Source: Devosia sp. YIM 151766
GTDB lineage: Bacteria; Pseudomonadota; Alphaproteobacteria; Rhizobiales; Devosiaceae
Length of the DNA stretch: 64,000 nt
Reading direction: 5' to 3'
Assembly: GCF_030285925.1 (NCBI RefSeq)
Contig: NZ_CP127251.1
Location: 2,542,001-2,606,000 of the forward strand
Below, one piece after another: positions 48,581 to 56,693 of the stretch (the first letter of the stretch is position 1; each line of letters opens with the position of its first letter). The notes below the pieces were generated by a model, which saw nothing but the letters and a program-made list of their open reading frames with translations, ran no database searches and had not been told where the DNA came from. A program made the position numbers and the translations under genes.

Positions 48581-48618
48581 AGTCACGCGACGCCGCCCTT
48601 TCCACCCCCATAAACGAC

Positions 48619-48641
48619 AAAACCCGCCAGCGGCGGGTTTT
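48619..48641. terminator. Bidirectional terminator between the methyltransferase and rpmJ
   Basis: Stem of ten bases, AAAACCCGCC (48619-48628) with GGCGGGTTTT (48632-48641), giving T-runs on both strands between convergent genes. Confidence 0.9.
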
Positions 48642-48667
48642 GCATATAGGCGCGGATTGCGGCAGAC

Positions 48668-48793
48668 TCAGCCCTGGCGGGCCTTGAAGCGCTTGTCGAC
48701 CTTGTTGATGATGTAGACCCGGCCACGGCGGCGGACGAGCTTGTTCGCGCGGTGGCGAGTCATCAACGCCTTCAGCGAGTTGCGGACTTTCAT
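48668..48793 (-). CDS. rpmJ: 50S ribosomal protein L36
   Basis: L36 (41 residues) reads [20 protein letters not shown] then [21 protein letters not shown]. It has no zinc-binding cysteine, so it is the type usual in alphaproteobacteria. It is encoded from ATG at 48793 to TGA at 48668. The upstream leader is similar to that of rpmE. A convergent bidirectional terminator follows. Confidence 0.95.
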   Translation of the reverse strand: MKVRNSLKALMTRHRANKLVRRRGRVYIINKVDKRFKARQG

Positions 48794-48800
48794 CTCTTAA

Positions 48801-48838
48801 ATCCTCGGATCAAACAAAAGGGGCGCCAAGGCGCCCGG
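48801..48838 (-). promoter_or_regulatory. Hairpin leader of rpmJ
   Basis: On the minus strand a GGGCGC/GCGCCC hairpin (48821-48836) is followed by TTTTGTTTGATCCGAGG and the start of rpmJ. Compare the rpmE leader at 28279-28312. The T-rich run after the stem suggests an attenuator. Confidence 0.45.
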
Positions 48839-48976
48839 AAACTGGCCTCGTCATAGGGGAATTGACCCCGCCTGTCAACGCGCCGCGACAACACTTTTCC
48901 CCTTTTGCGCCGCCGTTAACGCCGGGGTGACCGGCAAGCGCTATCCTGGCGGAAAGACTTTTGCGGCAAGCGGGCC

Positions 48977-49462
48977 ATGGCCATAGAAACCATTACCAAG
49001 CAGGGCGTTCTCATCATCGATCCGCAGCCCAATATGGCCATGCTGGTCGCCACCATGCTGCGTTCTCTCGGCCGGCGCGACATCCGCGAGGCCAATGATG
49101 CCGGCCAGGCCATGCTCGAACTGCGCCGGCGCATTTTCGATGTCATCGTGCTCGATGACGGCATTGCCGGTTCCGACGCCGTCGACCTGGTGCGGCGCAT
49201 CCGCGGCGACCATAATTGCCAGAATCGGCTGGTGCCGATCATCATGATGGCCGCCGCGCCCGATGCCGCCCGCATCGCCGCCGCCCGCGATGCCGGCGTC
49301 ACCGAATTCCTGCGCAAGCCCTTCGCCGCCAATCACCTGAAATCGCGGCTCGACCATATCGAAGCCAATCCGCGCGGCTTCGTCGACGCCGGCTCCTATG
49401 CCGGTCCCGACCGCCGCCGCCGCAAGCTCGATATCGGCGCAGCGGACCGGCGCGGCCGATAA
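48977..49462 (+). CDS. Single-domain response regulator (receiver)
   Basis: The 161-residue protein is a receiver domain, similar to the CheY fold, with VLIIDPQPNMAMLVATMLRSLG, phospho-Asp in FDVIVLDDGIAGSDAVDLV (around residue 61), IIMMAAAPDAARIAAARDAG and the invariant Lys in FLRKPF. The N-terminal acidic pair is reduced to Asp-Pro (IIDPQ). A basic tail (RRRRKLDIGAADRRGR) follows. No output domain is present, so it likely acts by protein contact. The ATG at 48977 was used. Function unknown; no kinase is in the window. Confidence 0.75.
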   Translation: MAIETITKQGVLIIDPQPNMAMLVATMLRSLGRRDIREANDAGQAMLELRRRIFDVIVLDDGIAGSDAVDLVRRIRGDHNCQNRLVPIIMMAAAPDAARIAAARDAGVTEFLRKPFAANHLKSRLDHIEANPRGFVDAGSYAGPDRRRRKLDIGAADRRGR

Positions 49463-49476
49463 GGGCGGCTGGACGG

Positions 49477-50343
49477 TCAGGCGGCAGCAGCCTCGCGCCG
49501 CATCCGGCGGCGCTGTTCGCGGCGCTCCATCTCGACCCGGGGATCGGGCACCGGCACGGCGGCGATGAGTTTTTTGGTATAATCGTGCTGGGGGTGCATC
49601 ACCACCTGCTCGGCCTCGCCCAGTTCGACCACCTCGCCAAGATACATCACCAGGACGCGCTGCGCGATGTGCCGCACCACGGCGATGTCGTGCGAGATGA
49701 ACAGCATCGAAATGCCCATCTCCTTCTGCAGGTCCATCAGCAGATTGATGACCTGCGCCCGGATCGACACGTCGAGCGCCGAAACCGCCTCGTCGCAGAT
49801 GACCAGTTTGGGCCGGGTGATCAGCGCCCGGGCAATGCCGATACGCTGGCACTGACCGCCGGAAAAGGCGTGCGGATAGCGGTTGATCATGCTCGGCGAC
49901 AGGCCGACCTTTTCCATCATCTCGATCACGCGGCCCATGCGCTCGACCTTGCCGAGCTTGGGGAAATGAGTCAGCAGCGGCTCGGCGATGATCGCCCCGG
50001 CCGTCATGCGCGGATTGAGCGAGGCCAGCGGGTCCTGGAACACCATCTGGATGTCCTTGCGCAGGGCCAGCAGGTCGCTGGCGGACATTTTCTGGATGTC
50101 GCGCCCCAACCACACCGACTCGCCGGACGACGCCTGCACCAGGCGGATAATGGCGCGCGACAGCGTCGACTTGCCCGAGCCGCTCTCCCCCACAATGCCC
50201 AATGTCTCGCCCTCATAGAGGTCGAAGGAGACATTGTTGACCGCCCGGAACAGCTCCCGCCCGGCAAAGAGCCCGCCCTTGCCGCGCACGGCAAAATCCA
50301 CCGAAAGGTCCCGGATCTTGAGCATGGGTTCCCGCTCGCTCAT
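49477..50343 (-). CDS. oppF: Peptide ABC transporter ATP-binding protein OppF/DppF-like
   Basis: The 288-residue ATPase is the second of two in the peptide importer. Walker A is GESGSGKST (about residues 52-60), the signature reads FSGGQCQRIGIARAL with Cys where Arg is usual, Walker B is LVICDEAVSALD and the switch is LFISHDIAVV. The C-terminal oligopeptide/HypF-type region HDYTKKLIAAVPVPDP is present, but the end is a short basic tail. It follows oppD with a four-base overlap. Sequence alone does not distinguish Opp from Dpp. Confidence 0.85.
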   Translation of the reverse strand: MSEREPMLKIRDLSVDFAVRGKGGLFAGRELFRAVNNVSFDLYEGETLGIVGESGSGKSTLSRAIIRLVQASSGESVWLGRDIQKMSASDLLALRKDIQMVFQDPLASLNPRMTAGAIIAEPLLTHFPKLGKVERMGRVIEMMEKVGLSPSMINRYPHAFSGGQCQRIGIARALITRPKLVICDEAVSALDVSIRAQVINLLMDLQKEMGISMLFISHDIAVVRHIAQRVLVMYLGEVVELGEAEQVVMHPQHDYTKKLIAAVPVPDPRVEMERREQRRRMRREAAAA

Positions 50344-51182
50344 ACCTCGCGCACTCCGGCCATGAATTCATAGGAAATCGTCGATAGCCGCTCGACCGGC
50401 TTGTCCAGACGCGGCACCGCCGCCAGCAGGCCCTTTGTATAGGGATGCTCGGGCCGCTCGAACAGGTCGGCGGTCTTGCGATATTCCATCACCTTGCCGT
50501 CGAACATTACCAGCGTGTCCTCGCAGGTGCCCGCGACAATGCCGAGATCGTGGGTGATCAGGATGATGGCGGCGCCGAAATCCTCCTGCAGGTCGACCAG
50601 GAGGTCGATGATCTCGGCCTGCACGGTCACGTCCAGCGCCGTGGTCGGCTCGTCGGCGATCAGCAGTTCGGGGCTGCACAACAGCGCCATGGCGATCATC
50701 ACCCGCTGCCGCATGCCGCCGGAAAATTCATGCGGATACATATGGACCCGGTTCCTGGCGTCGCTGATGCGCACCGCGTCGAGCAGGCGCACGCTTTCGG
50801 CCAAAGCCGCCTTGCGGCTCATGCCCCGGTGATATTCGAGCACTTCCGTCATCTGCCGCGAAATGCGCAGATAGGGATTGAGCGAGGTCATCGGGTCCTG
50901 GAAGATGATGCCGATGCGCTCGGCGCGATAGCTATTCATCTGCTTGCGCGGCAGGTTGAGGATGTCCTTGCCGTCGAACATGACTGAACCCGAGGCGCGG
51001 CCATTGCCCGGCAGCAGGCCGAGAATGGCGAAGGCGCCCTGGGTCTTGCCCGAGCCGCTTTCGCCCACAATGGCCAGCGTCTTGCCCTTGTCGAGCGTAT
51101 AGGACAGGTCCCGCACCGCATGGACCACGCCATCCTGGGTGTCGAAATCCACCTTGAGGTTTTTTACTTCGAGCAAAGTCAT
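50340..51182 (-). CDS. oppD: Peptide ABC transporter ATP-binding protein OppD/DppD-like
   Basis: The 280-residue ATPase has Walker A GESGSGKTQ, signature FSGGMRQRVMIAMALL, Walker B LLIADEPTTALDVT and EHPYTKGLLAAVPRLD near the C-terminus. It is some 40 residues shorter than typical OppD, lacking most of the terminal cysteine-containing extension. The ATG at 51182 (MTLLEVKNLKVDF) is the first good start; a longer frame begins at 51239 without support. It lies 10 bases after oppC and overlaps oppF by four bases. Confidence 0.86.
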   Translation of the reverse strand: MTLLEVKNLKVDFDTQDGVVHAVRDLSYTLDKGKTLAIVGESGSGKTQGAFAILGLLPGNGRASGSVMFDGKDILNLPRKQMNSYRAERIGIIFQDPMTSLNPYLRISRQMTEVLEYHRGMSRKAALAESVRLLDAVRISDARNRVHMYPHEFSGGMRQRVMIAMALLCSPELLIADEPTTALDVTVQAEIIDLLVDLQEDFGAAIILITHDLGIVAGTCEDTLVMFDGKVMEYRKTADLFERPEHPYTKGLLAAVPRLDKPVERLSTISYEFMAGVREV

Positions 51183-51192
51183 GATCGCGGTC

Positions 51193-52113
51193 CTATCGGT
51201 CCTTGGGGTCGAGCGCGTCGCGCAGCCCGTCGCCGACATAGGTGAGGCACAAGAGCAGCGCCACCAGCACCACTGCAGGCGCCATCAGCAGCCAGGGCAT
51301 CACCTCGGTCACCTGCGCCCCCTCCGAGATCAGCGTCCCCAGCGAGGTCTGCGGCTCCTGGATGCCGAGGCCGAGATAGGACAGGAAGCTTTCCACGATG
51401 ATGATTTCGGGAATGGTCAGCGTCGCATAGATCACCACCGGTCCGGTCAGGTTAGGCACGATATGGCGCATGATGATGGTGAAGGGCTTCACCCCGCCGG
51501 CGCGCGCCGCCTCGATGAATTCCTTCTCCTTGAGCGACAGCGTCTGCCCGCGCACGATGCGCGCCATGGTCAGCCATTCCAGCGCCCCGATGCCGACGAA
51601 CAGCAGCACCGGGCTGCGGCCGAAGATCACCACCAGGATGATGACGAACAGGATATAGGGCAGCGCGTACATGATATCGACGAAGCGCATCATGATCGCG
51701 TCGACCCGGCCGCCGAAATAGCCCGATACCGCGCCATAGACGATGCCGATGATCACCGATACCAACGTGGCGACGGCGGCCACGATCAGGCTCATCTGCG
51801 TGCCCTGGAGCAGCCGCGCCAGGAGATCGCGCCCGTTCTGGTCGGTGCCCAGATAATGCAGCTTGTCGAAATCGGGCGGCTTGCGGATCGCCGACCAATC
51901 GACCTGCGAATAGCCCCAGGGCAGGAAATAGGGGCCGAGAAAGGCGATGAGCACGATGGCGGCGAGGATGAACATCGAGACCAGCGCCGCCTTGTTGGCG
52001 AAGAGCCGGCGGATGGCGTCGTCGGTCAGCGAGCGCCCCTTGGGGGCGTCCAGATTGGCCAGCTTGTCGGCATAGGCCGTCAGGACCTGGTCTTTTCCTG
52101 TGATCCCGGGCAT
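51193..52113 (-). CDS. oppC: Peptide ABC transporter permease OppC/DppC-like
   Basis: The 306-residue permease has six helices, the first preceded by a cytoplasmic N-terminal part (about 40 residues). LGTDQNGRDLLARLL after the large periplasmic loop, and the EAA-type FIEAARAGGVKPFTIIMRHIVPNLTGPV are OppC/DppC family marks. It partners with OppB to form the channel. One base is shared with the end of oppB (52113), showing tight coupling. Confidence 0.87.
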   Translation of the reverse strand: MPGITGKDQVLTAYADKLANLDAPKGRSLTDDAIRRLFANKAALVSMFILAAIVLIAFLGPYFLPWGYSQVDWSAIRKPPDFDKLHYLGTDQNGRDLLARLLQGTQMSLIVAAVATLVSVIIGIVYGAVSGYFGGRVDAIMMRFVDIMYALPYILFVIILVVIFGRSPVLLFVGIGALEWLTMARIVRGQTLSLKEKEFIEAARAGGVKPFTIIMRHIVPNLTGPVVIYATLTIPEIIIVESFLSYLGLGIQEPQTSLGTLISEGAQVTEVMPWLLMAPAVVLVALLLCLTYVGDGLRDALDPKDR

Positions 52114-53036
52114 CAGCGATACCTCACCCTTGGGTCGAGCCAGGCATAGATGAGGTCGACGATGAGATTGAGGGCGAGAATGAGGAACATGTAAAGGATC
52201 ACCGTACCCAGGACCAGGCCGTAATCACGGTTGAGGGCCGCGTTGATGAAATATTTGCCGATGCCCGGCAGACCGAAAATCTGCTCGACGATCAGCGAGC
52301 CGGTGAGCAGGTAGGACAGGCCCGGCCCCAGATAGGACACGACCGGCAGCAAGGCCGGCTTGATGGCGTGGCGCGCCAGGATGAGGCGCTGTCCCAGCCC
52401 CTTGGCCGTGGCGGTGCGCACGTAATTGCTGCCCAGCACCTCGATCATCGATCCCCGCATCAGCCGCGATATGCGCGCCGCATGCGGCCAGGCCAGCACC
52501 GTCACCGGCAGGACCAGATGGGCCACCGAGCCCGGCTGCCAGCCGCCGGCGGGCAGCCATTTGAGATAAACGCCGAACATCAGCTGCAACAGGCTGCCCA
52601 TGAGGAAGTTCGGCACCACCAGCCCGATCATCACCACCAGCACCAGCACGTAATCGGGCCATTTATTGCGCGTCACCGCGGCGATCATCCCGGCCAGCAA
52701 GCCGATGGCCGTGGCGATGACGAAGGCCACCAGGCCGAGCATGATGCTGAAGGGCAGGCCCAGGGCCAGCAATTGGGAAACGGTGAAATCCTGAACCACC
52801 ATGGAGGGGCCGAGATCGCCGCGCAGCAGCCGCGCCAGATAGAGGAAATATTGCACCACCAGCGGCTGGTCGAGATCATAGGCGGCGCGCAGATTGCGCA
52901 GGATATTGGCCGGCAGCGCCCGTTCCTGGTCGAAGGGGCCGCCAGGCGCCAGCCTGAGAATGAAGAAGCACGCCGTAATGGCGATCAAGGCCACCGGGAT
53001 CGCGGAAAGCACCCGGCGGAGCGCATATGAGAGCAT
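52113..53036 (-). CDS. oppB: Peptide ABC transporter permease OppB/DppB-like
   Basis: The 307-residue permease has six helices. It begins MLSYALRRVLSAIPVALIAI, as in the OppB/DppB family, followed by RLAPGGPFDQERALP and the EAA motif YVRTATAKGLGQRLILARHAIKPALLPVV. It pairs with OppC. A 105-base gap carrying a strong hairpin separates it from oppA, so its translation may be lower than that of the binding protein. Confidence 0.87.
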   Translation of the reverse strand: MLSYALRRVLSAIPVALIAITACFFILRLAPGGPFDQERALPANILRNLRAAYDLDQPLVVQYFLYLARLLRGDLGPSMVVQDFTVSQLLALGLPFSIMLGLVAFVIATAIGLLAGMIAAVTRNKWPDYVLVLVVMIGLVVPNFLMGSLLQLMFGVYLKWLPAGGWQPGSVAHLVLPVTVLAWPHAARISRLMRGSMIEVLGSNYVRTATAKGLGQRLILARHAIKPALLPVVSYLGPGLSYLLTGSLIVEQIFGLPGIGKYFINAALNRDYGLVLGTVILYMFLILALNLIVDLIYAWLDPRVRYR

Positions 53037-53103
53037 TTTGGCAGTCCTCGTCCGCAGCGGGCGGCACCGGCTTTGCGGTGCGCGGGCAGAGCGGCAAATG
53101 AAT

Positions 53104-53133
53104 GGGTGACCGCCACCGCGGCGGCGGTCACCC
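53104..53133. promoter_or_regulatory. Intercistronic hairpin between oppA and oppB
   Basis: A perfect 11-bp stem (GGGTGACCGCC at 53104-53114 with GGCGGTCACCC at 53123-53133) starts nine bases after the oppA stop on the minus strand. Only a weak T-rich run (ATTCATTTG) follows. Such hairpins commonly stabilise binding-protein mRNA or cause partial termination. Confidence 0.65.
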
Positions 53134-53141
53134 CGATCGGA

Positions 53142-54758
53142 TTACTCTGACTTGGACAGGTAACGGGTCAGGTGGCGATCCACGGCATTGTCCTCAAAGC
53201 CGGAAATGCGCGGGGAAATCACCCACTTGGACACGTAGTAATAGATCGGCAGCACGCCGAACTCGTCCATGGCGATCGCCTCGGCCTCGTGCATCATGCC
53301 GGCGCGGGCCACCAGGTCCAGCTCGGTCGCGGCCTGGGCCAGGAGCGCATCGTATTCGGCATTGGAATAGCGGCCGTAATTATTGCCCCAGGCAATATTG
53401 CCGCCGGCCTGTGCCGTGCCGGACTTGAGCAGGTCGAGCATGTTGGAGGCGTCGTTATAGTCCATCAGCCAGCCGGCGCGGCCGATCTGGAAGTCGCCTT
53501 CCTGGAGCGCATCATAGTGCGGGCCCACTTCGGCATTGAACAATTCGACGCGGACATGGATCGGCTCCCACATGGAGGCGATGGCCACGGCGATGCGGCG
53601 ATGGTTCTCGTTAGTATTGTAGCGAAGCTGCAGGTTGAGCGGATTGTCGGCACTATAGCCGGCCGCTTCCATCAGCGCGGTGGCGTCGGCGATGCGGGTG
53701 CCGTAATCCTCGCTGGCCCAGTCGGGCATATATTGCTCGCCTTCATAATTGGCGGTGCCCGGCGGCACCCAGCCATAGGCCGGCAATTCGCCCGTGCCCA
53801 GCACGTCCGGGCCGATCACTTCGCGATTGAGGGAGATCGACAAGGCCTTGCGGACATTCATGTCCTTGAGCGCTTCGCTCTCCTGGTTCATCACGTAATA
53901 ATAGACGCCCAGGAACGGGGCCACATGGGCTTCGCCCGGATATTGATCCTGCAACAGCTGATATTGATCGGCCGGGAAGCTGGAGAGAATGTCGAATTCA
54001 CCGGCGCGATAGCGGTTGAGCGCCGCATTGTCGTCTTCGGTGATGTGATAGACCACCTCGTCGATCGCCACATTGGCGGCGTCGTAATAGCTGTCGTTCT
54101 TTTCCGAGCGGATGAAGGAGCCCGGCACCCATTCCACCGGCACATAGGGGCCGTTGGCAACCAGATTGTCGATCTGGCTCCAGGCCTCGCCATGCTCTTC
54201 CACCACATGCGAGGGCACCGGATAGGCGGTGTAATGGGTCAGCGCCGCCAGCAGATAGGGCGTGGGGGCATTGAGGGTGATCTCGACGGTCTTGTCGTCG
54301 ATGGCCTTGACGCCGAGCTCGTCGAAATCGGTGATTTCGCCGCTATTGATGGCCTCGGCATTTTCGATGAAATGGTTGAGATAGGCGTAGCTGGAGGCGG
54401 TTGCCGGATCCTGCAGGCGCTGCGCGCCCAGCACGAAGTCCTGGGCCGTCACCGGGGTGCCGTCCGACCACACCGCATCGTCGCGCAGCGTGAAAGTATA
54501 GACCAGGCCATCTTCGGAAACGTCATAGGAGGCGGCCTGGCCCAGGACCGGCTCGCCCAGGGGATCGAGGGTCATCAGGCCTTCGATGTAATCGCTGATC
54601 GGGCGATCTTCCCAATTGCCCGAAGCCTTGTGCGGATCGAGGGTGCGCGGATCGCCGCCATTGTGCAATTGCAACGTCACCGCCGACGCGGCAGTGCTCA
54701 TCATCAGCGCGAACACGCTGGCGGTCGCGACCGCCTTCATAGCTGTCGTGAACTTCAT
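53142..54758 (-). CDS. oppA: Peptide ABC transporter substrate-binding protein
   Basis: The 538-residue precursor has signal peptide MKFTTAMKAVATASVFALMM plus STAASA. The mature protein is a cluster-C (SBP_bac_5) solute-binding protein that captures oligopeptides in the periplasm. Signatures are HNGGDPRTLDPHKASGN, YTFTLRDDAVWSDGTPVTAQDFVLGAQR, VRKALSISLNREVI and IGRAGWLMDYNDASNMLDLL. This is like OppA/MppA of Escherichia in layout. It is the first gene of the oppABCDF run. Bases 54759-55067 upstream hold the promoter: CTTGTCA and GATACC with 16 bases between, on the minus strand around 54870-54900, are the best candidates. Confidence 0.9.
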   Translation of the reverse strand: MKFTTAMKAVATASVFALMMSTAASAVTLQLHNGGDPRTLDPHKASGNWEDRPISDYIEGLMTLDPLGEPVLGQAASYDVSEDGLVYTFTLRDDAVWSDGTPVTAQDFVLGAQRLQDPATASSYAYLNHFIENAEAINSGEITDFDELGVKAIDDKTVEITLNAPTPYLLAALTHYTAYPVPSHVVEEHGEAWSQIDNLVANGPYVPVEWVPGSFIRSEKNDSYYDAANVAIDEVVYHITEDDNAALNRYRAGEFDILSSFPADQYQLLQDQYPGEAHVAPFLGVYYYVMNQESEALKDMNVRKALSISLNREVIGPDVLGTGELPAYGWVPPGTANYEGEQYMPDWASEDYGTRIADATALMEAAGYSADNPLNLQLRYNTNENHRRIAVAIASMWEPIHVRVELFNAEVGPHYDALQEGDFQIGRAGWLMDYNDASNMLDLLKSGTAQAGGNIAWGNNYGRYSNAEYDALLAQAATELDLVARAGMMHEAEAIAMDEFGVLPIYYYVSKWVISPRISGFEDNAVDRHLTRYLSKSE

Positions 54759-55067
54759 CTCGTCCCATCTCCTTGTGGAATTCTTCGATCATTAGGACCG
54801 CGCCATTGCCTCCGCGCGGTTCCGAACCCGATGGCCGCCGCTTTTTGTCGGTCGGCTGAGGTAACTGGACGGTATCCTGCTCTTCCGTCTACTGACAAGC
54901 GAAAGATTGACCTAAACGTCACCTTCATCCTTTGGAGAGATAGGCCCGAAAGCCGGGGTTTTTGAGCATCAGTTTGCACAAAATCGAGCGAGAGCAGAAC
55001 TTTATGCCAAAACCGCCATGTCAACGGTTAACCTGAAAAAACATATCCTGTTTGCGGCATTGCCGCC
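54759..55067. other. 309-base intergenic region upstream of oppA
   Basis: No gene is seen. On the minus strand it should contain the oppA promoter. A TTGAC-CTAAA-CGTCAC stretch at 54907-54922 looks a little like the MerR-type operators of the fatty-acid locus, but it matches less well. Confidence 0.4.
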
Positions 55068-55226
55068 TCATCCAAGCAAACCGCTCTCTTGTGCAAAAAA
55101 GATCAGCAGCGCCAGGCCCAGCAGCACCGCGAAGGGCACCCGGCCGGGCATGGGAGTGGCCGGCTTCCGCACCGGCGGCTCGGGAGGCTTTTCCGGGCGG
55201 CGGAATTTGACGATCTTGTCACTCAT
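55068..55226 (-). CDS. Small single-pass membrane protein coupled to the thiolase gene
   Basis: The 52-residue protein reads MSDKIVKFRRPEKPPEPPVR, a Pro-rich basic stretch, then one membrane helix (VPFAVLLGLALLIFFAQ) and a short end ESGLLG. Its ATG (55226) overlaps the thiolase stop (55223) by four bases (ATGA), so it is translated from the fad mRNA. I do not recognise the family. Whether it anchors or regulates the beta-oxidation enzymes is unknown. The N-terminal part is predicted to be cytoplasmic. Confidence 0.7.
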   Translation of the reverse strand: MSDKIVKFRRPEKPPEPPVRKPATPMPGRVPFAVLLGLALLIFFAQESGLLG

Positions 55227-56506
55227 GCGGCGCTTTCCACCAAAGCCGCCACGCCCATGCCCCCCGCCGTGCATACCGAGATCAGCGCCCGCTTGCCGCT
55301 CTCGGCGGCCAGCATCTTGGCGGCGACGCCCAGAATCCGCGCACCGGTCGCGGCGAAGGGATGGCCATAGGCCAGGCTCGATCCCTTGACGTTGATCCTG
55401 GCCGGGTCGATCTCGCCCATCACCGTCTCGCGCCCCAGCACGTCGCGGCAATAGGCCTCGTCCCTCCAGGCCTTGAGCGTGCACAGCACCTGCGCCGCGA
55501 AAGCTTCGTGCAATTCGAAATAGTCGATATCGGCAAAGCTCAGCCCCGCTTTGTCGAGCATTTCGGAAACCGCAATGGTCGGCGCCATCAGCAGGCCCTC
55601 GCCATGGGCGAAGTCATTGCCGGCGACCCGGCCGGTGGTGAGATAGGCCAGGATCGGCAGGCCCCGCGCCCGCGCCCATTCCTCGGAGGCCAGGAGCACG
55701 CCCGCCGCCCCATCGGTCAGCGGCGTCGAATTGCCGGCCGTCAGCGTCCCATGGCCGCTCTTCTTGTCGAAGGCCGGCTTCAGCGTCGCCATCTTTTCCA
55801 GATTGGCGTCGGCGCGCACATTATTGTCGCGCAACAGCCCGGCGCATTGCACCAGCAGGTCGTCGTGAAAGCCCTCGTCATAGGCAGCGGCGGCATGGCG
55901 ATGGCTGGCCACCGCCAGCGCATCCTGCTCCTCCCGGCCGATATGCCATTCCCGCGCCATCAGTTCGCAATGCTGGCCCATGGACAGCCCGGTGCGCGGC
56001 TCGTTGACCGATGGCGCGACCGGCGCCAATTCCCCGAAGGAAAAACCCTTGAACGCCTTGAGCTTCTGCCCGGTCGTCTTGGCCGCATTGGCTTTGAGCA
56101 GCCGGTGCTGGAATGTCGACCCGAACACGATGGGGCTGTCGGAAACGCTGTCGGACCCCGCGGCGATGCCGCTCTCTATCTGCCCGGAGGCGATCTTGCC
56201 GGCCAGCGCCAAGGCCGCCTGCAAGCTGGTGCCGCAGGCAATCTGCATCGTCGTGCCGGGCGTCCGCGGCGACAATCCCGCATCGAGCAGGGCCTCGCGG
56301 GCAATGTTGAAATCGCGCGAATGGTTGATCACCGCGCCGGCGATCACCTCATCCACCTTCTCGCCCCGGAGCCCGAACCTGTCGGCCAGCCCGGCAAGGG
56401 TGGTGCCTAGCATGGAAAGATTGGTTTCCTCCACATAGGCCGTCCCGCCCCGGGCGAAAGGAATACGGGCCGAGCCGACAATGGCAACGCGCTTGAGTTC
56501 GGTCAT
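55223..56506 (-). CDS. fadI: Acetyl-CoA C-acyltransferase (3-ketoacyl-CoA thiolase)
   Basis: The 427-residue thiolase cleaves 3-ketoacyl-CoA to acetyl-CoA and a shortened acyl-CoA in beta-oxidation. The nucleophilic cysteine is in TMQIACGTSLQAALALAGKI (around residue 95), the acid/base His in YGHPFAATGARI and the second Cys in VCTAGGMGVAAL. GRPILAYLTTG and ELHEAFAAQVLCTLKAW place it near FadI rather than FadA or biosynthetic thiolases. ATG at 56506 has GGAGCAAGAAA upstream. It lies 187 bases after fadJ, across a palindromic repeat, and overlaps a small membrane-protein gene. Confidence 0.88.
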   Translation of the reverse strand: MTELKRVAIVGSARIPFARGGTAYVEETNLSMLGTTLAGLADRFGLRGEKVDEVIAGAVINHSRDFNIAREALLDAGLSPRTPGTTMQIACGTSLQAALALAGKIASGQIESGIAAGSDSVSDSPIVFGSTFQHRLLKANAAKTTGQKLKAFKGFSFGELAPVAPSVNEPRTGLSMGQHCELMAREWHIGREEQDALAVASHRHAAAAYDEGFHDDLLVQCAGLLRDNNVRADANLEKMATLKPAFDKKSGHGTLTAGNSTPLTDGAAGVLLASEEWARARGLPILAYLTTGRVAGNDFAHGEGLLMAPTIAVSEMLDKAGLSFADIDYFELHEAFAAQVLCTLKAWRDEAYCRDVLGRETVMGEIDPARINVKGSSLAYGHPFAATGARILGVAAKMLAAESGKRALISVCTAGGMGVAALVESAA

Positions 56507-56543
56507 TTTCTTGCTCCCATCGCCAGCGTTCCGGCTCCATCGC

Positions 56544-56661
56544 CTCCCTCCCCCTTGAGGGGAGGGATTGAGGGTGGGGGTGTCGGAGCATCCACATATG
56601 CAGAGGTCGCAAAAACCGCAGCACCCCCACCCCTAGCCCCTCCCCTCAGGGGGGAGGGGAA
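56544..56661. repeat. Palindromic repeat between fadJ and fadI
   Basis: Two facing halves each carry GC-rich palindromes: CCCTCCCCC-TT-GAGGGGAGGG (56546-56566) and CTCCCCTCAGGGGGGAGGG (around 56640-56658). They are joined by an inverted pair, AGGGTGGGGGTG (56571-56582) and CACCCCCACCC (56622-56632). It sits inside the operon, like the thiB-thiP repeat. Confidence 0.75.
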
Positions 56662-56693
56662 CGATTCCGCGCTCAATTGAAACATATCCATCC

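Noticed and set aside
54907..54922. TTGAC-CTAAA-CGTCAC near oppA, similar to the MerR operators
   Set aside because: Only part of the dyad agrees with the two fad sites and it is 150 bases from oppA; I kept it as a note only.
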